NCBI RefSeq assembly: GCF_002954325.1
Contig: NZ_MQVX01000001.1
Coordinates: 749,546-813,545, forward strand
Length of the DNA: 64,000 bases
Direction of reading: 5' to 3'
Origin: Aureicoccus marinus
Lineage (GTDB): Bacteria > Bacteroidota > Bacteroidia > Flavobacteriales > Flavobacteriaceae
Shown here one piece after another: positions 49,393 through 58,969 of this stretch (positions are counted from its first letter, which is position 1; every line of letters starts with the position of its first letter). The translations under genes were made by a program, and so were the position numbers. Under the pieces are notes generated by a model. It did no database searches. It was not told the origin of the DNA and saw only the letters and a list, made by a program, of their open reading frames with translations.

Positions 49393-51807
49393 TTAGAGGG
49401 GAGGAAACTGATGGGGTTTTGCTTCCTGCATAATGCCGTAAATGGCTTCAAAAATGTCTTCTGCACTAGGTTTTGAATAGTAGTCTCCATCACTGGCATA
49501 GGCCGGCCTGTGGGCCTTTGCGGCCAATGTTTGTGGTGCTGAATCCAGGTACTGATAGCCACCCTGTTTCTCCAGGATTTCTTGCAGTAAATAGGCAGAA
49601 CAACCTCCAGGAACATCTTCGTCAACGATCAACAAACGGTTGGTTTTCTTAACACTTTTGACTACATCGTGCTCGATATCGAAAGGCAATAAAGACTGCG
49701 CGTCGATAACTTCCACGTCAATGCCCATTTCCTGCACCTCTTTGGCCACCTGATCGACTATACGCAACGTTGAACCATAAGAAACCACCGTAAGATCGCT
49801 TCCGGGTTTCATGATTTGCACCTCTCCAATAGGGGTACAGAATTCACCGAGGTTCGTAGGGCGAATTTCTTTTAGACGATACCCATTAAGGCTTTCAATG
49901 ACCAATGCAGGTTCGTCTCCTTTCATCAGGGTGTTATAGAAGCCGGCCGCTTGAGTCATGTTACGCGGTACAAGGATGTACATCCCTCTCAAGAGATGAA
50001 TGAGCGCTCCCATGGGGGAGCCCGAGTGCCATATTCCCTCCAAGCGGTGTCCTCGAGTTCTTATGATTAGAGGAGCCTTTTGCTTACCTGCACTGCGGTA
50101 ACGCAGGGTGGATAAATCATCACTCATGGTTTGAATGGCGTACAGGATATAGTCCAAGTACTGGATTTCAGCAATTGGACGAAGTCCACGCATGGCCAAA
50201 CCAATACCTTGACCAACGATGGTGGTTTCGCGAATACTGGTATCCGAAACCCTCCATTCTCCAAATTTTTTCTGCAATCCTTCGAGACCTTGATTCACAT
50301 CCCCAATGGTTCCGGTATCTTCTCCGAAGATCATCATTTCGGGATAGCGCTCGAAGAGTTGTTCAAAGTTGTCACGAAGGATAACCCGCCCATCAACCGT
50401 ATCTTCTAGGTTGCGGTAGGTGGGTTTGATTTTTTCGATTCGGGTCGCCTTGCTGGGAAGATCATTATACAGGTGTGAGCTGAAGGCCTGTTGATTCTTT
50501 TCGGCTTGGGCTTCAATGAAATGCTGCAGGGGAGTCTTATCGGCACCTTGTTCCTGCAAGAGTAGGGTGCGAGCTCGTCTTGCCAGGGAGTGAACATCTC
50601 TTTTGATCGGCTCCTTAAAGCTGCGAAGACGTTCGATAAGCGCCTCCATTGGCTGCGGATTGGACAATTGTGGGACCAATCCCAGTAAGATTTGCTCTAG
50701 CGCATCCTTGTCTTGTCTTTGGGGTTGAAGGAAGTCTGACCAGGCATCGTTCTTTGCGGCTCTTACTTCCAATTTCCAAGACTTCTCCAATGGCTTAAGT
50801 TCTTCGTCGGCGGCCAATTCATTTTCGAGAATCCACTTGCGGAACTGGCGATTACAATCGTATTCCCGCTCCCAGGTAAGGCGTTCCTCGCTTTTATAGC
50901 GCTCATGCGAGCCGGAGGTAGAGTGGCCTTGTGGCTGGGTCAATTCAATCACGTGCAGAAGTACCGGTACATGTTCTTCTCGAGCGATGTCTGCTGCTTT
51001 TTGAAATGCCTCAATCAATGCAGGGTAGTCCCATCCTTTCACTTTGATGATTTCAAAAGCCTTTTCATTGGGTTTCCCCTCACGTTGTAAACCTCTAAGC
51101 ATACTGGAAATGCTTCCTTTGGTGGTGTGGTAGTCGGCAGGGACAGAAATTCCGTAATCATCATCCCAAACGCACATGACTAAAGGAACCTGAAGAACCC
51201 CAGCGGCATTAATGGCTTCAAAGAAATGCCCTTCACTGGTACTGGCGTTACCGATGGTGCCCCAAGCGATTTCTCTTCCGTTGCGGCTAAAACGGTCCGC
51301 CCCGGGAATATTTTGGTTCTTGTAGACCTTAGAGGCTTGCGCCAATCCGAGTAATCGGGGCATTTGTCCTGCCGTACAAGAAATGTCAGCACTGCTGTTG
51401 GTTTGGTTAGTGTGGTTGAGCCATCCGCCCTCTGCATCTATGCTGGGTGTCATAAAGTGCCCACCCATTTGGCGACCGGCGCTCATGGGTTCTAAAACCG
51501 GATCGGTCGTCGCGTATAAACCGTGAAAAAAGGAGGTGGCGTTCAGGTGACCCAAACGCATCATAAGGGTTTGATCTCTGTAGTAACCGCTTCTCCAATC
51601 ACCAGGCTCAAATACTTTCGCCATAGCGATTTGCGGCAACTCCTTTCCGTCACCAAAGATGCCAAACTTGGCCTTCCCCGACAGTACTTCTCTTCTTCCG
51701 AGTAAGCTGCATTCTCGGCTGATGAAGGCGTGTTTATAATCAGCCAGTACCTGTTGTTTGAATTCCTCAAATGTAATGGGTGAAGCTGTGCTGATTTCTG
51801 GGTTCAT
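49393..51807 (-). CDS. Branched-chain 2-oxoacid dehydrogenase E1, alpha and beta fused
   Basis: ThDP-dependent decarboxylating component, 804 residues, with the alpha subunit in about residues 1-400 and the beta subunit in about 455-804. In the alpha half, GRQMGGHF, the ThDP/Mg segment WGTIGNASTSEGHFFEAINAAG...WDDDYGIS and the phosphorylation-loop-like QPQGHSTSGSHERY are visible. The beta half has FGEDTGTIGDVNQG, IVGQGIGLAMRGLRPIAEIQY and the YGSTLRIVDQVAKE...VEVIDAQSLLPFD C-terminal domain. The fused form is common in Bacteroidota and is a companion to lpdA (E3) at 6.9 kb. A GTAATTTCG element lies 21 bases upstream. Confidence 0.92.
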   Translation of the reverse strand: MNPEISTASPITFEEFKQQVLADYKHAFISRECSLLGRREVLSGKAKFGIFGDGKELPQIAMAKVFEPGDWRSGYYRDQTLMMRLGHLNATSFFHGLYATTDPVLEPMSAGRQMGGHFMTPSIDAEGGWLNHTNQTNSSADISCTAGQMPRLLGLAQASKVYKNQNIPGADRFSRNGREIAWGTIGNASTSEGHFFEAINAAGVLQVPLVMCVWDDDYGISVPADYHTTKGSISSMLRGLQREGKPNEKAFEIIKVKGWDYPALIEAFQKAADIAREEHVPVLLHVIELTQPQGHSTSGSHERYKSEERLTWEREYDCNRQFRKWILENELAADEELKPLEKSWKLEVRAAKNDAWSDFLQPQRQDKDALEQILLGLVPQLSNPQPMEALIERLRSFKEPIKRDVHSLARRARTLLLQEQGADKTPLQHFIEAQAEKNQQAFSSHLYNDLPSKATRIEKIKPTYRNLEDTVDGRVILRDNFEQLFERYPEMMIFGEDTGTIGDVNQGLEGLQKKFGEWRVSDTSIRETTIVGQGIGLAMRGLRPIAEIQYLDYILYAIQTMSDDLSTLRYRSAGKQKAPLIIRTRGHRLEGIWHSGSPMGALIHLLRGMYILVPRNMTQAAGFYNTLMKGDEPALVIESLNGYRLKEIRPTNLGEFCTPIGEVQIMKPGSDLTVVSYGSTLRIVDQVAKEVQEMGIDVEVIDAQSLLPFDIEHDVVKSVKKTNRLLIVDEDVPGGCSAYLLQEILEKQGGYQYLDSAPQTLAAKAHRPAYASDGDYYSKPSAEDIFEAIYGIMQEAKPHQFPPL

Positions 51808-51881
51808 AAGGCCAAATTAGGTTTTTGCGAAATTACAAAAACTGTAGGGAATGACCTAATAGGAACAGCTCTGATTATTGA

Positions 51882-51909
51882 ATAATTCACAATTTAAGCT
51901 GTGAATTAT
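51882..51909. repeat. Perfect 10-bp inverted repeat upstream of the E1 gene
   Basis: ATAATTCACA and TGTGAATTAT are separated by the eight bases ATTTAAGC. It sits in the 168-base gap between the M1-barrel gene and E1, 75-102 bases upstream of the E1 start. There is no T-run, so it is not a classical terminator. A TGTGA-containing palindrome could be an operator, for example for a CRP/FNR-family regulator, but this is inference. Confidence 0.5.
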
Positions 51910-51975
51910 GAGGATATTAACAAAATAAATCACCTAATTCCCTGTTAAAAAGAGAATAATGAAAATATATTGGCC

Positions 51976-54807
51976 TTAGAACCATTTACGTGTAAACAGC
52001 CCCGTAAGGGTTTTTGGGCTGACCGTTACGATAAATCGAATGCGGGTTCCGTAATCTGGCTGAGCAATTTCCCAACCGAGGTTAGAGTAAAGAGGAAAGT
52101 AAAGCTCAAAGTAGTCTGTCACTAAATTTAAGCGAACACCAGAATCATAGATAAAACGCGTGCCGCCCGGATTGTCCGATGCAAAACCGAGATCTCCATA
52201 CAGTTCAATCCATCTCCAGAGATTAAAACTGCCGTTTGTGGCGACCAGCCAATCGTTAGCAAAGGCATCCTCAAAGCGGGATTTAAATCCACCTTCTGCG
52301 ATAATGATCTGCTGGCTTACCAGTCCAGTTGCCTCTGATCTTCCAAGGTAATCCAGATCAAAAAGGTAGTCTGTCGGGCGGTCCAAGGCAAAACTGAAGA
52401 AATCAGAATTGGTTTGATTTCTCAAGAACTTTCCAGCGTACAACCTCAGGTTGATCTGCCTATTGTTCTGAAACAAGCGTCGGAATTCCCATTCAAAGGA
52501 AACCTTGGTAAAGTCTCTGGAATACTGAAAGTCCAGTTCCATGGACTTGAAATTGATGATGTCGTTGTCTCTGTTGATGTAGCGCACATTAAAGACGCTG
52601 TAGTCTGGATCCGTATCGATCTCATTGGCAATGGCAGGATCAATGTTCCGGAAGACATTTCGCCATCGGGCGTTTAAGAATTGCCGTTTGTTAGAAATGA
52701 GGTCTCCTGGGCGCCAACCGAAACTTACCGAAGGGGTGATGGTGGTGTAGCGTGAATTGGTCTGGAAGTGAGAAGTACCCCCTCCAATGGAGTAATTGGA
52801 AACAAAAAGACCACTTTTTCCATGGTATTTACGGTACGAGAATCCACCCCCTCCAACAAGTGTTCTTTCTAAGAAGGAATAGGTCGGAGCGATGTCAAAG
52901 CGAAATTGTCTTTCCAAGAAGGTCTTGTTGTACAAACGAATCCCTGGGGTAATACCATCGTAGATGTTGTAGTTCGCGATGGGAACGTAAAAGAACTGAT
53001 TGTAGTAGGGGTTTTCGGTGTCCTTGAAGAATTGGAAACGGATTTTCTTGTTGCTCGAAAGAAATCCACCCAAGGACTTCCAGTTATCACGCTGGTTGAA
53101 TTCGGGAATTACTTTGTTGTAGTTCAACACCAATCGCTCTTCTCCCTTTTTGGGAATGCTAAAGCGCTTTACAGAATCAAAACCGGAGAACCAGTATTTA
53201 GAAACAACAGAATCCCCTTGGAGACCGAAAAGGGAAATAGGCACAGGGGTTCCCCTTTTGTTTTTGAGAGTTACCCGAATAGAATCTTCTCCTTGCTCGA
53301 CTTTTTTGATTCGGTAATCAATCTTTTTACGGGTTTGTACGTACTCGGTAAAGAACCAGTCCAAATCTTTATCGGAGACTTTCCGCAGAATACGTTCATA
53401 GTCTTTTGCAGAGCTGATGGGCAAGCCTTTTCGCTCGCGAACGAACTCTTGAATGGAAGCTTCTACTTTGTCTTTTCCAATATAATCGGCGACATAAGCC
53501 AAGCCTAAACCGGCTTTGTAACCGCTAGCAATTTTTTGGTTAAGCTTAATAAGCGAGTCATTGGGAGTGCTTAGGGCCTGGTCCAAATTGCTTCGTACCG
53601 AAAGCATATGCAACAAATTGTACTGGTCGTTAAAGCCCATTTTTGCCAAATTAAAACTGCGAAAACCCCAGACCTTGGAGAGCTTGCCCAGCCATTTTTG
53701 ATCGGGGTAGTGCTCTTCTACAAACCGAATCATCAGGTAGTTCGTTAGTCCGTCAAAAACCCACTTATCGGCTCGTGGATCCATATGAATGGTTTCTCTC
53801 AGGTAGGTTCTCAGGGCTGTTTTCAGAAACTTCATCTCGTATTGAAAGCGAGCTTCATAGGGACGAACGAAGGAAGGAAGCTGGTTGATTCCATAAAGCG
53901 GGTACCGATTATAGTCCATCTCACTAACCAGCAGGTGGTCATGTGGATATTCACCCAGGTACTCCTCAAGAAAATCTGCGATTCGAATAATACTGGCACC
54001 TTGTTCCGGTGAGTTGTATTTTTTGGCTTCGATGTCAGAAACCACTCTTAGTTTCGGTGTTAAGTGAGTGGTGAAGTTGTTTTCTAGCGTTAAAAACAGC
54101 TCACAATTCAGGACACCTTTTTCTTTAAGAATGACTTGCTTGCCCTGAGGAAACTCTGATTCACTCCCTAATTTATAGTTGCTGTTCAAATACAGCTGCT
54201 TCGGAAAGATGACCTGCACTTCGCTTTCTGCGGTCTGCTCGGTGTAGAGATCGTCCAGGTTTTTATTGGAATATTTATGCCATCCATCACGATAGGCGAG
54301 TGGACTGAAATACCAATCCTTCAGATAGAGTTCGCCGTTATCCTTATACCCATAGCCCGAAAAGCGAGTATCCGGCAGTTTTAGGTTGTAGGTAAAATGA
54401 ATTTTGATGGAATCTCCCGGAGCAAGAGCCTCGGGTAAGATGACTTTAAACAAATCCTCTTCCTTGGCGTATTCCCATTTTAAGCCTTTGTAGTTTTTAG
54501 CAACAATACTGATGATGTCTGTAGAGCCTCTGTCGCGTTGACGCGCTAAGTGCAGGCCTCGGTTGAATTCTTCCGAAAAACGCTTAGATAGAGGAGTACG
54601 CTTACTGGAGTAGGAATTGTTCCAATCGTAAAACCAGATTTCTTCAAGGGGGTCTTCGCTCTGGTTTACGTATAGGTAATGCTGCTGAACGGCAATACTT
54701 TCTTCTTCTGGAATAATCTTGGCAAATACAGAGTTGGTATGCTGTGCACTTACATTGTGCAGCATGAAGAAGACCATCCCAAAAAGTAGCGCTTTGGATC
54801 TGTGCAT
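51976..54807 (-). CDS. Degenerate M1-like (gluzincin) domain fused to an outer-membrane beta-barrel
   Basis: 943 residues with a signal peptide (cleavage near VSAQ, residue 22). The first 500 residues follow M1 aminopeptidase architecture, but the zinc site reads R337-E-T-I-H341 in place of HExxH, and the third ligand position is Asp352 (VFDGL against the usual LxEGF), with a shortened loop between. It is therefore probably non-catalytic or altered. From about residue 590 the sequence turns into alternating aromatic/polar strands typical of an outer-membrane barrel and ends in the terminal phenylalanine of GLFTRKWF. It starts one base inside the LOG-gene stop (TAATG). Role unknown; a surface-exposed peptide-binding or transport function is possible. 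Confidence 0.75.
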   Translation of the reverse strand: MHRSKALLFGMVFFMLHNVSAQHTNSVFAKIIPEEESIAVQQHYLYVNQSEDPLEEIWFYDWNNSYSSKRTPLSKRFSEEFNRGLHLARQRDRGSTDIISIVAKNYKGLKWEYAKEEDLFKVILPEALAPGDSIKIHFTYNLKLPDTRFSGYGYKDNGELYLKDWYFSPLAYRDGWHKYSNKNLDDLYTEQTAESEVQVIFPKQLYLNSNYKLGSESEFPQGKQVILKEKGVLNCELFLTLENNFTTHLTPKLRVVSDIEAKKYNSPEQGASIIRIADFLEEYLGEYPHDHLLVSEMDYNRYPLYGINQLPSFVRPYEARFQYEMKFLKTALRTYLRETIHMDPRADKWVFDGLTNYLMIRFVEEHYPDQKWLGKLSKVWGFRSFNLAKMGFNDQYNLLHMLSVRSNLDQALSTPNDSLIKLNQKIASGYKAGLGLAYVADYIGKDKVEASIQEFVRERKGLPISSAKDYERILRKVSDKDLDWFFTEYVQTRKKIDYRIKKVEQGEDSIRVTLKNKRGTPVPISLFGLQGDSVVSKYWFSGFDSVKRFSIPKKGEERLVLNYNKVIPEFNQRDNWKSLGGFLSSNKKIRFQFFKDTENPYYNQFFYVPIANYNIYDGITPGIRLYNKTFLERQFRFDIAPTYSFLERTLVGGGGFSYRKYHGKSGLFVSNYSIGGGTSHFQTNSRYTTITPSVSFGWRPGDLISNKRQFLNARWRNVFRNIDPAIANEIDTDPDYSVFNVRYINRDNDIINFKSMELDFQYSRDFTKVSFEWEFRRLFQNNRQINLRLYAGKFLRNQTNSDFFSFALDRPTDYLFDLDYLGRSEATGLVSQQIIIAEGGFKSRFEDAFANDWLVATNGSFNLWRWIELYGDLGFASDNPGGTRFIYDSGVRLNLVTDYFELYFPLYSNLGWEIAQPDYGTRIRFIVTVSPKTLTGLFTRKWF

Positions 54808-55493
54808 TAAAAGTTCGGGCTAAGGTTACGACCCTTGTAGAAGGAATCAATAATGGAAACGACTTCTTCGGCAGAATCCACTAGGCGAATTAAATCCAAG
54901 TCTTCCGGACTGATGGTTCCCCAGCTCACCATAGTGTTTTTGATCCAATCGAGTAAACCACCCCAGTATTCACTTCCGACCAGAATAATAGGGAAGCGTG
55001 CAATTTTATGGGTTTGGATTAAGGTAATGGCCTCAAAGAGTTCGTCTAGGGTTCCAAAACCTCCGGGCATCACCACAAATCCTTGGGAATACTTGACGAA
55101 CATCACCTTGCGAACAAAAAAGTAGTCGAAGTCAATGCTCTTGTCTGAATTGATGTAAGGATTGTTGTGTTGTTCAAATGGCAGATCGATATTTAGGCCC
55201 ACAGAAATCCCTTGGGCAGCGTCTGCCCCTCGGTTACCCGCTTCCATGATTCCCGGTCCACCGCCCGTAATTACACCGTATCCTGCTTCTGCAATCCTTT
55301 TAGCGATTTCTACCGTCAATTGGTAGTATTTAGCATCCTGAGGAGTTCGGGCAGAACCAAAAATGGAAACACAAGGGCCAATCAAACTCATTTTTTCGAA
55401 TCCGTTGACGAATTCTCCCATGATTTTAAAAAGGGCCCAGGAATCGTTGGTTTTGATGGCATTCCATCCTTTGTGGTGTTGTTCCGCGCTCAT
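54807..55493 (-). CDS. LOG family protein (TIGR00730, cytokinin-activating-enzyme-like)
   Basis: Rossmann-fold nucleoside monophosphate phosphoribohydrolase family, 228 residues. The two diagnostic motifs are GGGPGIMEAGNRGA and PGGFGTLDELFEA. Bacterial members remove ribose phosphate from AMP or other nucleotides; older annotations call them lysine decarboxylases. It is coupled to the following barrel-protein gene by a one-base TAATG overlap and lies nine bases downstream of uvrA. Confidence 0.9.
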   Translation of the reverse strand: MSAEQHHKGWNAIKTNDSWALFKIMGEFVNGFEKMSLIGPCVSIFGSARTPQDAKYYQLTVEIAKRIAEAGYGVITGGGPGIMEAGNRGADAAQGISVGLNIDLPFEQHNNPYINSDKSIDFDYFFVRKVMFVKYSQGFVVMPGGFGTLDELFEAITLIQTHKIARFPIILVGSEYWGGLLDWIKNTMVSWGTISPEDLDLIRLVDSAEEVVSIIDSFYKGRNLSPNF

Positions 55494-55502
55494 ATTCTTT
55501 CC

Positions 55503-58373
55503 TTATTCTTGTAGTACTTTGGAGCTTTTAGAGACCTGAAGCTCATTCTTTAGAAACTTTGCCGTGTGGCTTTTATTGTTCTTGACCAGAGCCTCAGGCG
55601 TGCCTTTAGCAATGATCTGGCCGCCCCCCTGACCACCTTCCGGTCCTACATCAAATATGTAATCAACCATTTTAATCACGTCCAGGTTGTGTTCAATGAT
55701 CAGTACTGTATTGCCTTTGTCGACTAGCCGGTTTAGAACTTCCATCAATACCCGAATATCTTCAAAGTGTAGCCCGGTAGTGGGTTCGTCTAGAATGTAA
55801 AAGGTATTTCCTGTATCTCGCTTCGAGAGTTCCGTGGCCAACTTGACCCGTTGTGCTTCCCCACCAGAGAGGGTAGTGGACTGCTGCCCTAGGGTAATAT
55901 AACCCAAGCCGACATCCTGAATAGTCTTCAGTTTTCGATAGATCTTTGGGATGTGCTCAAAAAAGTCAACGGCCTCATTCATGGTCATTTCTAACACATC
56001 AGAAATGGACTTTCCTTTGTAACGTATCTCGAGAGTTTCTCGGTTGAAACGCTTACCGCGACAAGTCTCGCACTCCACATAAACATCGGGCAGAAAATTC
56101 ATCTCGATGACCTTTAATCCACCCCCCATACAGGTTTCGCAACGACCTCCTGTCACATTGAAACTAAATCTTCCGGGTTTGTACCCGCGAATTGTCGCTT
56201 CTGTAGTCTTAGCGAAAAGGCTGCGAATTTCACTAAACACTCCGGTATAGGTGGCCGGGTTAGAACGGGGAGTACGGCCGATAGGGGATTGATTGATGTC
56301 AATCACTTTATCGAGATGTTCCAGACCAGAAATCTTTTGATAGGGCAGAGGTGCCTTTACCCCATTGAAAAAATGGTTGTTCAAAATCGGGTAGAGTGTT
56401 TCGTTGATGAGCGTAGATTTACCACTTCCGGAAACACCGGTGACGCCAATCATTTTACCCAGAGGTATCTTGATGGATACGTCTTTGAGGTTGTTTCCTG
56501 TACATCCCTGTAAATGCAACCACTTTCCGTTGCCCTTTCGGCGCTTTTTCGGGACCTCAATGGCCTTTCGTTCGAAGAGGTAATCGGAGGTCAGTGTCGT
56601 ACTGTTCTCTAATTCAGAAGGCGTGCCTTCCGAAATGATTTCTCCCCCGTGTTTCCCTGCCTTTGGACCAATATCGATCACGTGGTCGGCGTGCAGAATC
56701 ATGTCCTTATCGTGTTCCACGACCAATACCGAATTTCCGATATCCCTCAGAGATTCCAAGGATTCAATCAGGCGCGCATTGTCGCGTTGGTGCAAGCCAA
56801 TACTCGGTTCGTCCAGAATATAGAGTACCCCGACAAGTTGGGAGCCAATCTGAGTTGCCAAGCGAATACGCTGGGCTTCCCCTCCAGATAAGGACTTGGA
56901 TGGACGATTAAGGGACAAATAGTCCAGACCGACATTCAAAAGAAAGCCCAATCGGGTTCGAATTTCTTTTAGGATCTCCAGTGCGATGACCTTCTGCTGG
57001 GGGTTTAATCGATCTTCGAGGGTGTCAAAGAAGTGCTTGAGGCCAATCAAATCCATTTGGGCCAACTCGGCAATATTCTTTTCGGCAATTTTGAAGTACA
57101 GGGCTTCCTTCTTCAGCCGGGTCCCTCGGCATTCTGGGCACTCGATTTCGTCCATATAATCCTTGGCCCAACGCTTTATGGATGAAGAAGCGGAATCTTT
57201 GAATTGTTGCTGAATAAAGGATTCAATTCCTTCATAATCGATTTTATAATCCCGGGTTACTCCAAGCGTCTTGGAGCTGACCGAGAACTTTTCTTTGCCG
57301 CCTTTTAAGATGACTTCCAGGGCTTCTTCCGGAATTTTGACAAGGGGATCATCCAAGGAAAACCCATACCGCTTCCCGATGGTTTCGAGCTGTTTAAAGG
57401 CCCAGGATTTTTTGTAGGGACCTAGTGGAGCGATACCACCGTCCTTTATGGAAAGGCTGTTATCGGGAATGATTTTTGCAGGATTGATTTGGTGCACATG
57501 CCCCAGACCATCGCATTCTGGGCACATTCCCTTGGGCGAATTAAAGGAGAAGGTATTGGGTTCCGGACTTGGGTAAGAAATACCACTGCTCGGACACATG
57601 AGGTCTCGACTAAAATAACGGGGCTCCGAACCTTGATCATCCAGGACCATGAGCACGTTGTCCCCTGTACTCATGGCGGTTTGAATCGAAGCTGCAATGC
57701 GTTTGGTGTTTTCTTCTCCGGTTTTGACCTGCAGTCGGTCGACTACAATTTCAATATCGTGGGTTTTGTACCGGTCGAGCTTCATCCCATTTTCAATGTC
57801 CCGGATTTCGCCGTCAACCCGAACTTTGACATAGCCCTGTTTAGCAATTTGCTGGAAAAGTTCACGGTAATGCCCTTTTCTGGCCTTAATAACCGGAGCC
57901 AGAATCTGAATGCGTTGATCCATATAAGAGGATTGGATCAAATCGAGAATCTGCTCGTCGGTATAGCTCACCATCTTCTCGCCAGTCACATAACTGTAGG
58001 CTTCGCCCGCTCTGGCGTAGAGGAGCCTCAAAAAATCATAGAGTTCCGTTATCGTTCCCACGGTGGAGCGGGGAGAGCGCGAGGTGGTTTTTTGTTCAAT
58101 CGCAATCACCGGAGAAAGCCCATCGATTTTGTCAACATCAGGGCGTTCCATACTGCCTAAGAACTGTCTTGCATAGGCCGAGAAGGTTTCGATGTAGCGA
58201 CGTTGTCCTTCGGCATAGATGGTATCAAATGCCAAAGAAGACTTACCACTGCCTGAAAGCCCGGTAATGACGACAAGCTTATCGCGTGGAATGGTAAGAT
58301 CAATATTTTTAAGATTGTGGGTTCTTGCTCCACGAATCTCAATTTCTTCTTCAAAAGACTTGGAGTTCTTCAT
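55503..58373 (-). CDS. uvrA: Excinuclease ABC subunit UvrA
   Basis: DNA damage sensor of nucleotide excision repair, 956 residues with two ABC ATPase modules. Walker A motifs are [10 protein letters not shown] and [13 protein letters not shown] signatures are LSGGEAQR in both halves, and the zinc modules show CPSSG...CPECDG and CETCMGG...CETCRGKR, with CPECRG in the insertion. Its 65-base divergent gap with the gene at 58439 contains TAATTTAG (minus strand, 58384-58391), a possible -7 box. Confidence 0.96.
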   Translation of the reverse strand: MKNSKSFEEEIEIRGARTHNLKNIDLTIPRDKLVVITGLSGSGKSSLAFDTIYAEGQRRYIETFSAYARQFLGSMERPDVDKIDGLSPVIAIEQKTTSRSPRSTVGTITELYDFLRLLYARAGEAYSYVTGEKMVSYTDEQILDLIQSSYMDQRIQILAPVIKARKGHYRELFQQIAKQGYVKVRVDGEIRDIENGMKLDRYKTHDIEIVVDRLQVKTGEENTKRIAASIQTAMSTGDNVLMVLDDQGSEPRYFSRDLMCPSSGISYPSPEPNTFSFNSPKGMCPECDGLGHVHQINPAKIIPDNSLSIKDGGIAPLGPYKKSWAFKQLETIGKRYGFSLDDPLVKIPEEALEVILKGGKEKFSVSSKTLGVTRDYKIDYEGIESFIQQQFKDSASSSIKRWAKDYMDEIECPECRGTRLKKEALYFKIAEKNIAELAQMDLIGLKHFFDTLEDRLNPQQKVIALEILKEIRTRLGFLLNVGLDYLSLNRPSKSLSGGEAQRIRLATQIGSQLVGVLYILDEPSIGLHQRDNARLIESLESLRDIGNSVLVVEHDKDMILHADHVIDIGPKAGKHGGEIISEGTPSELENSTTLTSDYLFERKAIEVPKKRRKGNGKWLHLQGCTGNNLKDVSIKIPLGKMIGVTGVSGSGKSTLINETLYPILNNHFFNGVKAPLPYQKISGLEHLDKVIDINQSPIGRTPRSNPATYTGVFSEIRSLFAKTTEATIRGYKPGRFSFNVTGGRCETCMGGGLKVIEMNFLPDVYVECETCRGKRFNRETLEIRYKGKSISDVLEMTMNEAVDFFEHIPKIYRKLKTIQDVGLGYITLGQQSTTLSGGEAQRVKLATELSKRDTGNTFYILDEPTTGLHFEDIRVLMEVLNRLVDKGNTVLIIEHNLDVIKMVDYIFDVGPEGGQGGGQIIAKGTPEALVKNNKSHTAKFLKNELQVSKSSKVLQE

Positions 58374-58412
58374 AGCAGAACTGCTAAATTAAGGCATTTC
58401 GGACGGAGAGTG

Positions 58413-58420
58413 TATGTTTG
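58413..58420 (+). promoter_or_regulatory. Candidate -7 promoter element of the gene at 58439
   Basis: TATGTTTG is an exact TAnnTTTG match, 18 bases before the ATG at 58439, inside the divergent uvrA gap. No convincing TTG is found 17-23 bases upstream, so the -33 part is unclear. Confidence 0.45.
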
Positions 58421-58438
58421 TAGAAAAATCAAAACAAG

Positions 58439-58966
58439 ATGAAATTATTGGGCGTGGGCTCTCGAATTCAGCACCCTGAATGGGGCAAAGGGGTAGTGAC
58501 GGATGTTAGTCAAAAGCACTATTGGGTCACCTTTATAGATCATGGACTGGAAACCATAGGGTTGGATGATTCTTTTGAAGTTTTAGAAGCCGTTCAAGAC
58601 GATGTGGACCGCGTTAGTCTTTTTGAAATGGAACAAGCCCTTTTGGGCATCCTTAAAAAATGGAACGGGCTGGGCGAAGTAGTGCCTATCGGAGACAAAT
58701 GGAAAGGCGGAACAATGACGCTGCAACCCGGGGATGCCTCGCTGAGCGCTAAAGAAATACCAGTAGACACCTTCTTCCATAAAATTGTCATGTTGCGAGA
58801 TCGCATCCGTGTTTTGGAACAGAAAATAAACTCCAATAAGAACTTGGAAGAGCAAGAAAAGATCGACTTGCAACAATACATTACGCGTATTTACGGAAGC
58901 TTAACGACTTTTAATGTGCTCTTTAAACTCAAAAGTCAACAATTTGTAGGGGAAAAGTCCAAATAG
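58439..58966 (+). CDS. Small protein with UvrD-tail-like (tudor-type) N-terminus and coiled-coil C-terminus
   Basis: 175 residues with no named domain that I recognise. The first 45 residues, RIQHPEWGKGVVTDVSQKH...VTFIDHGLETIGLDDSFEVLE, follow the same pattern as the C-terminal tail of the window's UvrD (VKHSRFGQGQVLKLEG...EIRFERGEVKKLLLRFARLE), that is H-x2-(W/F)-G-x-G-x-V, strand F, then a hydrophobic end. The remainder is helical, with a coiled coil at about 120-150 (LRDRIRVLEQKINSNKNLEEQ). Located head-to-head with uvrA and three bases from a DNA-repair-type gene. I infer a role in a DNA or transcription-linked process; unproven. Confidence 0.65.
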   Translation: MKLLGVGSRIQHPEWGKGVVTDVSQKHYWVTFIDHGLETIGLDDSFEVLEAVQDDVDRVSLFEMEQALLGILKKWNGLGEVVPIGDKWKGGTMTLQPGDASLSAKEIPVDTFFHKIVMLRDRIRVLEQKINSNKNLEEQEKIDLQQYITRIYGSLTTFNVLFKLKSQQFVGEKSK

Positions 58967-58969
58967 GTT

